From Verrucomicrobiota bacterium (GTDB lineage: Bacteria; Verrucomicrobiota; Verrucomicrobiia; Opitutales; Opitutaceae), in contig JACRQG010000008.1 of NCBI GenBank assembly GCA_016222805.1, positions 523,253 through 587,252 on the forward strand: a DNA stretch of 64,000 bases. Direction: 5' to 3'. Both the position numbers and the translations under genes were made by a program. The notes under the pieces were generated by a model. That model was given only the letters and a program-made list of their open reading frames with translations, searched no databases and had not been told where the DNA came from. Below, in pieces: positions 35,413 through 43,657 of the stretch (the stretch's first letter is position 1; the number at the start of each line of letters is the position of its first letter).

Positions 35413-36609
35413 ATGTCCAAAAGCTGGCTCGGTTTCTCCTTCGCGGCGCGCAACCTCGTGGTGCGGCCCCTGCATACCATGGCCAACCTGCTTTCCGCGC
35501 TGCGGGAAGGCGACTTCTCCGTCCGGGCCCGCGGGGCCCGGCGCGACGAACCGCTGGGCGACGTCATGGCCGAGATCAACACGCTCAGCCGCACGCTCCA
35601 GGCCCAGCGCCTTAGCGCCCTCGAGGCCACCGCGCTGCTGCGGACCGTGATGGAGGAGATCAACATCGCAATCTTCGCCTTCGACGACGACCGCAAGCTG
35701 CGCCTCGCGAACCACGCGGGCCAGCTCCTCCTCGCCAAACCCGCGGAGCGCATCCTCGGCCGCGATGCCGCCGAGATCGGCCTGGCCGACTGCCTCGACG
35801 GGGAACCTGCGCGGCTTCTCAGCCTCTCGTTCCCGGGTGGGTCCGGCCGCTGGGGCATGCGCCGCAGTGCGTTTCGGGAGGGAGGTCGGCCGCATCAACT
35901 CGTGGTTATCGCGGATCTCAGCCGGACCCTGCGCGAAGAGGAACTGCAGGCCTGGCAGCGCATCGTCCGGGTGCTCGGGCACGAGCTCAACAACTCCCTC
36001 GCCCCCATCAAGTCGATCGCCGCGAGCCTCAGCTGCCTCCTGCGCAACCCGCGCCGCGCCCCCGACTGGGAGGACGACATGCGCAGCGGCCTCGACATCA
36101 TCAGCGGGCGGGCCGACAGCCTGGCGCGCTTCATGCAGGCTTACGCCCGGCTGGCCCGGCTGCCCCAACCCACCCTGGCGCCCACCGAACTGCGCCCGCT
36201 GGTGCAGCGGGTCGTCGCGCTCGAGACGCGTCTGGCGGTGACGGTCGTCGCGGGACCGGAACTCTCGCTCAACTGCGACGCCGCGCAGATCGAGCAGGTG
36301 CTGATCAACCTCCTGAAGAACGCCGTCGAGGCCGCCCTGGAACAGCGCGCCGCGGGCCGCCCGGATGCAGGAGTGCGGCTGACGTGGCGCCGGCCGGGCG
36401 CCTCGGTTGAAATCGAGGTCGAGGACGACGGTCCGGGCATCGCCCAAGCCACGAATCTCTTCGTCCCATTCTTCACCACCAAGCCGGAAGGCAGCGGCAT
36501 CGGTCTCGTGCTGTGCCGCCAAATCGCCGAGAATCACTCCGGCACCCTCGCGCTGGCGAATCGCACCGACGCCTCCGGCTGCCGCGCCCTCCTGCGCCTG
36601 CCATTGTGA
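35413..36609 (+). CDS. Histidine kinase (NtrY-like) with HAMP, PAS and kinase core; sensor part missing
   Basis: A 398-residue kinase beginning MSKSWLGFSFAARNLVVRPL. WLGFSFAARNLVVRPL looks like the end of a second membrane helix leading into a HAMP domain (LLSALREGDFSVRARG), then a PAS region (75-160), the H-box VLGHELNNSLAPIK with His190, the N-box LINLLKNAVEAAL and DDGPGI and GSGIGLVL of the ATPase. Kinases of this type usually begin with two membrane helices and a periplasmic sensor. Here no such part precedes, and the same frame upstream has a TGA after a short ORF at 35323. Partner of the NtrC-type regulator upstream. Confidence 0.92.
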   Translation: MSKSWLGFSFAARNLVVRPLHTMANLLSALREGDFSVRARGARRDEPLGDVMAEINTLSRTLQAQRLSALEATALLRTVMEEINIAIFAFDDDRKLRLANHAGQLLLAKPAERILGRDAAEIGLADCLDGEPARLLSLSFPGGSGRWGMRRSAFREGGRPHQLVVIADLSRTLREEELQAWQRIVRVLGHELNNSLAPIKSIAASLSCLLRNPRRAPDWEDDMRSGLDIISGRADSLARFMQAYARLARLPQPTLAPTELRPLVQRVVALETRLAVTVVAGPELSLNCDAAQIEQVLINLLKNAVEAALEQRAAGRPDAGVRLTWRRPGASVEIEVEDDGPGIAQATNLFVPFFTTKPEGSGIGLVLCRQIAENHSGTLALANRTDASGCRALLRLPL

Positions 36610-36646
36610 ACACCGGTCCCGGAAGCCAGCCCCGGTTCCGTTCTCC

Positions 36647-37627
36647 ATGCGCCCCGACTCCCCGCCGACCCGGACCTCGGTGGCTGCGACCGTGGTCACC
36701 GCCGCGGGACTGGGCCTGGCACTCTGGCTCGCCCTGGTAAAATGGCGCGGCCTGCCGTGCTTCGGCGGTGACTGCGCCCGCGTGCTGCACAGCCGGTATG
36801 GGGCTCTGGGCGGAGTTCCGGTCGGGGCCTACGCGACGCTGCTCTGGGCAGCGCTCGTCCTGATCATGCCGCCGACGATCCGCCTCCTGCTCCACGCGCT
36901 GCTGGCGATCGGCGCCGCTGTGTTCATGGCGATTCAGTTCGGGCTGTTGCGGGCGTTCTGCCCGTACTGCACCCTTCATGCGGCCGTCGCCTTCACGGCG
37001 TGGCGCTGGCGCAAGGTGCGCCCGGCCGGGTGGGCCCTCCTCCTCGGCATCGGCGGCGCCCTCGCCGGCTATGGCTGGGCCGGGCAGAACGCCACCCGGG
37101 CCGTCGGCACGCTCGACCGATCCGCCCGGCTGGTCGCGGGCACCGACGCGCTCCTGCTCCTGGACCGCAGTCCCGGTGCCGCGGGCCGGCGCCCCGTCCT
37201 CGTGCTGAGCCTCTCCTGTCCCGCGTGTCTCGATCTTCTCGATATGATCGTGACGGCTCCCTGGCCGCCGGACCGTCGCGGGGCGGCGCTGTACGTGAAG
37301 ACCGACGCGCGCGATCGCCTCCTGGTCGAAACGTGGCTCGCCGCCTGCCTCGACCCGGGTGGCGCGGCACCCAGCGACCGCTTCTCGGCCGCAACCGCCC
37401 TCCTCCTTTCCCAGCGGGATCTGATCCTGGCCGATCCCTCCGCCGCCGCCACCTGGTTGTCAGGGCTGTTGCGCCCATCGCCCGACGCCCGTAGCCGCGC
37501 CCGCGGGCTCCTCGAGCGGCAGGCCACGCGGCTGACCGAGGCCGGGCCGGTACCGACCCCCTGGTTGCTGCCCTTGGGTGGCCCGCCACAAACCTCCGTC
37601 TCCCCCCAGGATCTCTGGGTCCCCTGA
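36647..37627 (+). CDS. VKOR-thioredoxin-like fusion, disulfide-bond forming membrane protein
   Basis: A 326-residue protein. Residues 12-145 form a VKOR (vitamin K epoxide reductase) membrane domain: Cys38 and Cys43 in LPCFGGDCARV, the conserved Ser/Tyr of LHSRYGALGGVPVG, and the quinone-side pair Cys105 and Cys108 in FCPYC. The C-terminal part holds SLSCPACLDL (Cys191, Cys194), a thioredoxin-like CxxC. It would oxidise substrate cysteines in the periplasm and pass electrons to quinone. Start ATG at 36647, 37 nt after the kinase stop. Its position within a sigma-54 two-component cluster is unusual. Confidence 0.88.
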   Translation: MRPDSPPTRTSVAATVVTAAGLGLALWLALVKWRGLPCFGGDCARVLHSRYGALGGVPVGAYATLLWAALVLIMPPTIRLLLHALLAIGAAVFMAIQFGLLRAFCPYCTLHAAVAFTAWRWRKVRPAGWALLLGIGGALAGYGWAGQNATRAVGTLDRSARLVAGTDALLLLDRSPGAAGRRPVLVLSLSCPACLDLLDMIVTAPWPPDRRGAALYVKTDARDRLLVETWLAACLDPGGAAPSDRFSAATALLLSQRDLILADPSAAATWLSGLLRPSPDARSRARGLLERQATRLTEAGPVPTPWLLPLGGPPQTSVSPQDLWVP

Positions 37628-37706
37628 AGCCGGGGCTCGATCCGTCGGACCGGCCGCCGCCCTTTGCGCTCGAAAGTCCCCCCGGGGGACCTTTGATCCT
37701 CCACGC

Positions 37707-38657
37707 ATGCGCTGGCCACGATTGCTCCTGGTTTGGGCCGCGTCCCTTGGGGTTCGGGCCGAACCGGTGAAGTTCGTGCCCGCCGAGTTGGACTTCGGCC
37801 CGGCGGGCCAGGGGCTGCACCTGGAAGCCGAGGTTCAGATGATCAACACCTCGGGTCGCGACCTCGTTGTGCTCGGCGTCTCCAGCGACTGCTCGTGTGC
37901 CGCCGGCGAGCCACGACAACCGCGCCTTCGTCCCGGTGAGGCCACCAGGCTGCCAGTCGGGATGGACACGCGCACGTACCTGGGACCAGTGCTTCGGCGG
38001 CTGACGGTGCAAACCAACGCCGGGGACGCCGAACTGCGCGTGCGCGCGACGATCCGGTTGTTCGCCTCCTGGGATGTCACACCCAACCCGACCTTCTTTT
38101 CCCCCAGTCTGCGACTGGAAGCCGCGAACCTCTCGCTCACCGCCACGTATCTTGGTTCCGACCGGAAAAGGGTGCTTGGAGCCTCGGCGGATCAACCTTG
38201 GCTGCAGGCGGAACTCTCCGCTCCCCAATCCGGCGATACCACCCGCGTGCACCTCCGCAAACTCCCCGAGGCGCCGTCCGGCCCGCACACGGCGGTGGTA
38301 AGCCTGAGGACCGACGATCCCGACCAGCCGATTCTCGCCATCAAGGTGTACGTGCCCGTGCTTTCCGCCGCCACCGTCCTACCCCATCCGGTCATCCTCC
38401 CGGCCACCCGCGTGGGTCAGTCCGCCTCGCGGGAAATTGCGGTGTCGGGATGGGACGAGTCCACGCCGCCACTCCTCCGACTCCCCGCCGGCCAGATCGA
38501 GCCCCGCGGGCGGCGACCGAACGGGGACTTTGTCTTCGTGCTCACCGTGACGCCGGCCCAGCCAGGCATGAACACCCAGAAGCTCCAACTCACCCTCGAC
38601 GAGGGTCAGGTCCTGCTGGAAGTGCCCGTGCTGATCAAAGGCGAGCCTCGCCCGTAG
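37707..38657 (+). CDS. DUF1573 domain protein, exported
   Basis: A 316-residue protein with signal peptide MRWPRLLLVWAASLGVRAEP. The mature part has FGPAGQGLHLEAEVQMINTS and VSSDCSCAAGEP, the DUF1573 pattern of an Ig-like beta-sandwich with a Cys-x-Cys motif, followed by further Ig-like repeats (PDQPILAIKVYV). Function unknown for the family. A substrate relation with the VKOR-thioredoxin protein encoded just upstream is plausible because of the paired cysteines, but is inference. Confidence 0.88.
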   Translation: MRWPRLLLVWAASLGVRAEPVKFVPAELDFGPAGQGLHLEAEVQMINTSGRDLVVLGVSSDCSCAAGEPRQPRLRPGEATRLPVGMDTRTYLGPVLRRLTVQTNAGDAELRVRATIRLFASWDVTPNPTFFSPSLRLEAANLSLTATYLGSDRKRVLGASADQPWLQAELSAPQSGDTTRVHLRKLPEAPSGPHTAVVSLRTDDPDQPILAIKVYVPVLSAATVLPHPVILPATRVGQSASREIAVSGWDESTPPLLRLPAGQIEPRGRRPNGDFVFVLTVTPAQPGMNTQKLQLTLDEGQVLLEVPVLIKGEPRP

Positions 38658-38659
38658 CC

Positions 38660-38676
38660 CAGTTATCGGCAGCCAC
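38660..38676 (+). repeat. Short piece of a dispersed repeat
   Basis: CAGTTATCGGCAGCCA resembles CAGTTATCGGTAGCCA at 59654-59669, the left end of the CACTGATCACC-type repeat described there. It lies directly left of the second enhancer-like site. Confidence 0.4.
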
Positions 38677-38678
38677 TC

Positions 38679-38706
38679 GTCCCATTTTCGGGAAAGTAGC
38701 GTCCCA
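38679..38706 (+). promoter_or_regulatory. Enhancer-like site (UAS) copy 2
   Basis: GTCCCATTTTCGGGA-N7-GTCCCA, identical in all 21 defined positions to 33485-33512 while the seven spacer bases differ (aagtagc against gtccacc). It starts 124 bp upstream of a -24 element, 12 bp (about one turn) further than copy 1. Confidence 0.74.
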
Positions 38707-38802
38707 TCAGCGCCGTGGACGCGCCTTTGGCATGAGGAGCAGACAAACCGACAAAATTTCTTAATACTCATTTCCAACGACTTCCACACTGTGCCCCCAC
38801 AC

Positions 38803-38818
38803 CGGCACAGGCGCTGCA
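38803..38818 (+). promoter_or_regulatory. Sigma-54 promoter of adaptor/ATPase/ADOP operon
   Basis: CGGCACAGGCGCTGCA has GG and GC 10 nt apart and matches GGCAC and TGCA of the consensus. Predicted start near 38829, 15 nt before the adaptor ATG. The block TTTCTTAA begins 46 nt upstream of this element, as it does upstream of 33597. Confidence 0.68.
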
Positions 38819-38843
38819 AATACCGACGACGCCACGCTCTGCC

Positions 38844-40097
38844 ATGGATATTGCCCGCCCCGACCTCGCCCGCGCCAAGCGCAAGAAACGGATCCTCTTC
38901 GTTTCGGGTGCAGTCGTTCTCGCCGCGGTCGTCACGATCTTGCTTGGCCGACTGAAACCGGCGGCTCCGACCGTCGAGCGCAATCTGGTGTGGATCGACA
39001 CCGTGAAGCGCGGCCAGATGCTGCGCCAGGTGCGCGGGATCGGAACTCTGGTACCCGAGGAAATCCGCTGGATCGCCGCCCGTACCCAGGGGCGCGTCGA
39101 CAAGATCCTGCTTCGTCCCGGCGCCACCGTCACTCCTGACACCGTCCTCCTGATGCTGACCAACCCGGACGTGGAACAGGCCGCCACCAACGCCGAGTCG
39201 CAGCTCAAGGCCTCCGAGGCCGAACTCCTCAATCTTCGCGTCACGCTGCAGAGCGGCGTCCTCCAGGCGGAGTCCGTGGCCGCCTCGGCCAAGGCGGATT
39301 TCGAACAGTCTCGCCTCCAGGCCGAGGTGAATGAACAGCTCGCGAAGGACGGCCTCATCTCTGCCCTGGAACTGCGCCTGTCCAAGGTCCGCGCCGAACA
39401 ACTGGCCACCCGCCACGCCATCGAGCAGAAGCGCTTCCAGTTTGCCAAGGACTCCATCGATCCGCAGCTCGCCGTGAAACAGGCCGAGGTCGACCGCCTG
39501 CGGGCCATCGCGAAACTCCGCCGCGATGAGGTCGAGGCCCTGGCCGTCCGCTCGAGCATGAACGGCGTCCTGCAACTCCTCCCCGTCGAGGTCGGAGCCC
39601 AGGTCAACCCCGGCTTCAACCTCGCGCGCGTCGCCGATCCCGCCCGGCTCAAGGCCGAAATCCGCGTCGCCGAGACGCAGGCCAAGGACATCCAGATCGG
39701 CCAGTCCGCCTCGATCGACACCCGCAACGGCCTGGTCGAGGGCCGTGTGTCCCGCATCGACCCCTCCGTGCAGAACGGCACGGTGACGGTCGACGTGACC
39801 CTCACCGGGGAGCTTCCGCGCGGGGCGCGTCCCGACCTTTCCGTCGACGGTACGATCGAGCTCGAGCGCCTGACCGAAGCCGTCTTTGTCGGCCGGCCCG
39901 CCTTCGGCCAGGAACGCGGCACGGTCGGGATCTTCAAACTCGATGCCGACGGCGTCTTCGCCACCCGGACCCAGGTCAAGCTCGGTCGCAGCTCCGTGAA
40001 TACCATCGAAATCCTCGACGGCCTCCGACCCGGCGATCGCGTGATCCTCTCCGACACCTCGCAGTGGGACTCGCACGACCGCATCAAACTGAACTGA
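38844..40097 (+). CDS. HlyD/MacA-type periplasmic adaptor protein
   Basis: A 417-residue adaptor with a cytoplasmic tail rich in Arg/Lys, membrane anchor ILFVSGAVVLAAVVTILLG near 18-37, lipoyl half domain (GRVDKILLRPGATVTPDTVL), a coiled-coil hairpin of about 130 residues, second lipoyl half, beta-barrel (AEIRVAETQAKDIQIGQ) and membrane-proximal domain ending GDRVILSDTSQWDSHDRIKL. It would link the ABC ATPase and ADOP permease to the cell surface. It is first gene after a UAS and sigma-54 element. Confidence 0.94.
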   Translation: MDIARPDLARAKRKKRILFVSGAVVLAAVVTILLGRLKPAAPTVERNLVWIDTVKRGQMLRQVRGIGTLVPEEIRWIAARTQGRVDKILLRPGATVTPDTVLLMLTNPDVEQAATNAESQLKASEAELLNLRVTLQSGVLQAESVAASAKADFEQSRLQAEVNEQLAKDGLISALELRLSKVRAEQLATRHAIEQKRFQFAKDSIDPQLAVKQAEVDRLRAIAKLRRDEVEALAVRSSMNGVLQLLPVEVGAQVNPGFNLARVADPARLKAEIRVAETQAKDIQIGQSASIDTRNGLVEGRVSRIDPSVQNGTVTVDVTLTGELPRGARPDLSVDGTIELERLTEAVFVGRPAFGQERGTVGIFKLDADGVFATRTQVKLGRSSVNTIEILDGLRPGDRVILSDTSQWDSHDRIKLN

Positions 40098-40152
40098 ACC
40101 TTCCGCCTCCCGATCCGTGCGCACTGCGCCCACCCGTTCCTCCTTTCCTCCC

Positions 40153-40224
40153 ATGATCGTCCTGTCCGTCATCCTCGCCCTGCTCGTCGCCGTGGTCGCC
40201 ACCGACAGTTCCCACGAGCGCTAA
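40153..40224 (+). CDS. Small single-pass membrane peptide in efflux operon
   Basis: A 23-codon ORF in the gap between adaptor and ATPase: MIVLSVILALLVAVVATDSS followed by HER and a TAA stop. It is one hydrophobic helix with a short polar tail. It parallels the peptide at 2753-2863, which also begins MI and reaches its T-(D/E) at residue 17, with His at residue 21. No strong ribosome-binding site; TTTCCTCCC lies just upstream. Called because of position and this likeness. Confidence 0.5.
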   Translation: MIVLSVILALLVAVVATDSSHER

Positions 40225-40249
40225 TTCTTCCCCCAACCCTCCTCCCCCC

Positions 40250-40948
40250 ATGGACTCCCTGATCAAACTCGAAGGTGTCACCAAGGTCTTCCTCACCGAC
40301 GAAGTCGAGACGCACGCCCTCTCCGGCATCCACCTGGATATCAAGCAGGGCGAGTATGTCTCGATCGCCGGCCCCTCCGGCTGCGGCAAGTCGACCCTCC
40401 TTTCCATTCTCGGTCTCCTCGATTCGCCGACCGACGGCACCTACCTGCTCAACGGGCGGCCGGTGCAGCACCTGTCGCTGCCCGAGCGGGCCCGCATCCG
40501 CAACCGCGAGATCGGGTTCATCTTTCAATCGTTCAACCTGATTGGGGACCTGACCGTCTACGAGAACGTCGAACTCCCCCTCACCTACCGCGGCATGCCG
40601 GCGGCCGAGCGCAAGGCCGCGGTCACCCAGGCGCTCGAGAAGGTCGGCATGGCCCACCGCGCCCGGCACCTGCCTTCGCAGCTTTCCGGCGGTCAGCAGC
40701 AGCGCGTCGCGGTGGCCCGCGCCCTCGCCGGGCAGCCCGCCGTGCTTCTCGCCGACGAGCCCACCGGCAACCTCGACTCGAAGAACGGCGACTCGGTGAT
40801 GCAGCTGCTGTCCGACCTGCACCGGGGCGGCGCCACCATCGTCATGGTCACCCACGACGCCCGCTTCGCCCGGCATGCGGAGCGCACGATTCACATCTTC
40901 GACGGCCGTGTCGTGCAGGAGCAGGTTGAAACGGATCCGACGCGGTGA
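40250..40948 (+). CDS. MacB/LolD-type ABC ATP-binding protein
   Basis: A 232-residue ATPase: Walker A GPSGCGKS near 44-51, Q-loop IFQSFNLI, signature LSGGQQQRVAVARAL, Walker B VLLADEPTGNLDS and the switch His in VTHD. The GNLDSKNG and EYVSIAGPSGCGK forms place it with the mechanotransmission (MacB/LolD/FtsE) type. It would energise the ADOP permease encoded 101 nt downstream. Confidence 0.96.
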   Translation: MDSLIKLEGVTKVFLTDEVETHALSGIHLDIKQGEYVSIAGPSGCGKSTLLSILGLLDSPTDGTYLLNGRPVQHLSLPERARIRNREIGFIFQSFNLIGDLTVYENVELPLTYRGMPAAERKAAVTQALEKVGMAHRARHLPSQLSGGQQQRVAVARALAGQPAVLLADEPTGNLDSKNGDSVMQLLSDLHRGGATIVMVTHDARFARHAERTIHIFDGRVVQEQVETDPTR

Positions 40949-41049
40949 AAGCCTCCCCGCCCGGGCTCCGTGACTCGGCCGGGGCGTGATCCGAAGCGCC
41001 CCGCCGGTTGCCCCCGGGTAAGTCCCCGCCCGCTTTCCGCCCCGCCCCG

Positions 41050-43533
41050 ATGCTCGCCGACCTGAAACTCGCCTGCCGCCGCCTCTCCCAGTCGCCGGGC
41101 TTCACCGTCGTTGCGCTGCTCACCCTCGCGATCGGCATCGGGTCCGCCACCGTCATCTTCACGGCGGTCAACGCCCTCTATTTCAAGCCGATCCCCCTGT
41201 TGGATCGCGCCACCGAGGACCGCCTGCTGCATGCCACCCAGGTGAATCGCAGCCTGGGTTTCCAGCAACTCGGCTGGAACTATGCGGACTACCTCAGCCT
41301 GCGCGAGCGCACCACAACGCTCGCAGGCATCTTCGTCCACAGCGACCGGACGGTGATCATCGCCGGCACCGATCTGCCGGAGCGCATCTTCGGCACGGAA
41401 ATCAGCTGGGACGGCTTCGCCCTGCTCGGGATCAAGCCCGCCCTGGGCCGCACCTTCACCGCCGCCGACGCCGCCCTCCAGGCGCCGGAGGTCGCGTTGA
41501 TCAGCCACGGCCTGTGGCAGCGCCGTTTCGGTGGCGACCCGACCGTGGTGGACACCACCGTCACGATGAACGGCCAGCCGGTCACCATCATCGGGGTGAT
41601 GCCGCCGGGCTGGCGGTATCCGGAAGTGAGTGACGTCTGGTCGCCGATGCGCCCGGAAGGCGAGAAGGTGACGACCCGCGGCTTCTACTGGCTCGACGGA
41701 CGCGCCCGGCTCAAGCCGGGCGTCTCGCTGGCCGAGGCCCAGGCCGAGGCCGAGACCATCATGGGGGCACTGGCGCGGGAGTTTCCGGAGACCAACCGCA
41801 ACGTCGGGATTCGCCTCCGCCCCATTCGCGAGGAAGCGGTCGAGGCGACCGGCCACCTGACCCTGCTGCTGTTCGGCGCGGTGCTCTTCGTCTTTCTCAT
41901 CGCCTGCCTGAACGTGGCCAACCTCCTCCTCGCCCGCGGCTCCGCCCGCGCCAAGGAGTTCGCCCTCCGTCTCGCCCTCGGGGCGGGCCGCCGCCAGTTG
42001 CTCCGCCAGCTCCTCGCCGAAAGCCTGGTGCTGGGGCTCGCGGGTGGAGTCGGCGGCCTGATCGTGGCCCTCTGGGGCGGCGATGCCATGATCGCAGCCA
42101 TCCCGGTGGATTTGCCCTTCTGGCTGCGGTTCAACCTCGACGCGCGCGTCTTTGGCTTCGTCCTCGCCCTGGCCGTGGTCGGCGCGGCGCTCTTCGGCTT
42201 GGTCCCGGCGCTGCGCGCCTCCCGGGTCGATCTGGTCGCCGAGTTGAAGGAGGGCGGACGCACGGCGGATCTCTCCGGCCCCCGGTCGCAGCAACTGCGG
42301 CACGGTTTGGTGGTGGCGGAGGTGGCGATCGCCCTGGTGCTGCTGGTGGGCGCCGGGCTGATGATGCGCAGCTTTCTCCATCTCCAGCGCGTGGATCGCG
42401 GCTACAACCCGGAGAAGGTGCTGACCTTCCGCACCGGCTTCCCTCCGGTGATGTTCGGCAACGACCGCAATATCCCGGCCCGGTTCTTCGCCGAACTCCT
42501 GCCCCGCCTGCGCGCCCTGCCAGGCGTGGAGTCCGCGGGACTCGTCAGCCTCCTGCCTGGGTCGGATGATGTCGTGAATGGCTACATCGTCGAGGGACGC
42601 CCGGCGGCCACCGAGGCCAGCGAGGCCCCCCTCGCCGCGATCCGCCACGCCGATGCCGGCTATTTCCAGACCCTGCAGATTCCCCTCCTGGCCGGTCGCT
42701 GGTTCGATGACGCGCTGGATCGGCCCGACACCCCGATGGTCGCCGTGGTCGACGAACGCTTCGCCCGCCGCCACTTCGGCCGGCCCGAGGCCGCGTTGGG
42801 CCAGCGCATCAAGCCGTGGGGCCCGCCCGCGCAGAAGACTCTCGCGCCCAGCCCGGGGCCGGAGGATCCGGCCGCGGCGCATCCCGCCAAAGCCTGGGTG
42901 CAGATCATCGGCGTGGCGGGCAACATTCTCCATCGCGTCGATCGCGACTCCCATCGTCCGACCATTTACTATTCGCAGTCGCAGGAGCGCGGCAACTTTC
43001 TCTCCATCGTGATGCGCACCCGTGGCCACCCCGCGACCTTCGCGGAGGCTGCCCGCGAGGCCACGCTCGCCACCAACCCGAAGATCCCGATCTACTACGT
43101 CAGCCCGCTGCGCGACGTCGAATTCCGCCAGTTCTGGCACGTGCGTTTCTTCACCCAGCTCTTCGTCGTCTTCGGCGGCGTCGCCCTGCTGCTCGCGTGC
43201 ATCGGCATCTACGGCGTGATGTCGTACAATGTCGCCCTGCGCACCCAGGAACTTGGCCTGCGCATGGCGCTCGGGGCCCAGGCCGGCGATGTCGTGATCA
43301 TGGTGGTGCAACGCGGACTCAAGCTCGTGGGCCTCGGCCTGCTCTCCGGCTTCGTCGCCGCGTTCTCCCTCGCCCACCTGCTCACCGGAATCCTCCACGG
43401 CGTCAGCCCCCACGATCCGCCGACCTTCGCCATCGTGCCCGTGCTCCTCGCCGCTGTCGCGGTCCTCGCCTGCTGGCTGCCCTCGCGCCGCGCCACCCTC
43501 ATCGCCCCCGCCTCCGCCCTCCGGGCGGAGTGA
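41050..43533 (+). CDS. ADOP-type FtsX/MacB duplicated permease (operon member)
   Basis: An 827-residue permease with two MacB-like units: membrane helix at about 15-40, periplasmic core (IIGVMPPGWRYPE), three helices around 275-390, a second helix about 420-440 with DRGYNPEKVLTFRTGFP after it, a second periplasmic core, and three C-terminal helices (GVALLLACIGIYGVMSYNVA ... ALRTQELGLRMALGAQ). Start MLADLKLACRRLSQSPGFTV. In contrast with the two ADOP genes at 57 and 59.8 kb it has its own adaptor and ATPase. Substrate unknown; MacB relatives move peptides, lipids or antibiotics. Confidence 0.94.
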   Translation: MLADLKLACRRLSQSPGFTVVALLTLAIGIGSATVIFTAVNALYFKPIPLLDRATEDRLLHATQVNRSLGFQQLGWNYADYLSLRERTTTLAGIFVHSDRTVIIAGTDLPERIFGTEISWDGFALLGIKPALGRTFTAADAALQAPEVALISHGLWQRRFGGDPTVVDTTVTMNGQPVTIIGVMPPGWRYPEVSDVWSPMRPEGEKVTTRGFYWLDGRARLKPGVSLAEAQAEAETIMGALAREFPETNRNVGIRLRPIREEAVEATGHLTLLLFGAVLFVFLIACLNVANLLLARGSARAKEFALRLALGAGRRQLLRQLLAESLVLGLAGGVGGLIVALWGGDAMIAAIPVDLPFWLRFNLDARVFGFVLALAVVGAALFGLVPALRASRVDLVAELKEGGRTADLSGPRSQQLRHGLVVAEVAIALVLLVGAGLMMRSFLHLQRVDRGYNPEKVLTFRTGFPPVMFGNDRNIPARFFAELLPRLRALPGVESAGLVSLLPGSDDVVNGYIVEGRPAATEASEAPLAAIRHADAGYFQTLQIPLLAGRWFDDALDRPDTPMVAVVDERFARRHFGRPEAALGQRIKPWGPPAQKTLAPSPGPEDPAAAHPAKAWVQIIGVAGNILHRVDRDSHRPTIYYSQSQERGNFLSIVMRTRGHPATFAEAAREATLATNPKIPIYYVSPLRDVEFRQFWHVRFFTQLFVVFGGVALLLACIGIYGVMSYNVALRTQELGLRMALGAQAGDVVIMVVQRGLKLVGLGLLSGFVAAFSLAHLLTGILHGVSPHDPPTFAIVPVLLAAVAVLACWLPSRRATLIAPASALRAE

Positions 43534-43562
43534 GGCGCGGCGGCCGCGCGCGTTGCTCCCTT

Positions 43563-43640
43563 GGCAGTCAGTGGCCGGCAATCAGCAGTCAGTGATCACC
43601 GAAAACTGATCACGGATTACCGATCACTGACCACTGGCGA
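43563..43640 (+). repeat. Dispersed CAGTGATCACC-type repeat
   Basis: Tandem, partly palindromic words CAGTCAGTGG, CAGTCAGTGATCACC, ACTGATCACGGATTACC and GATCACTGACCACTGG. The same words recur at 59770-59818, where ACCGATCACTGACCACTG is shared. Both copies lie immediately after an ADOP permease gene. Confidence 0.7.
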
Positions 43641-43657
43641 CCGGCCGCCGGATGGCA

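Noticed and set aside
33790-36699. A 969-codon minus-strand open frame over the regulator and kinase.
   Set aside because: Antisense shadow of two clear plus-strand genes with complete motifs; typical of high-GC third-position bias.
38724-38744. TTGGCATGAGGAGCAG upstream of the adaptor gene as a sigma-54 element.
   Set aside because: The GG and GC are only 8 nt apart; 10 is required. The element at 38803 has the right spacing.
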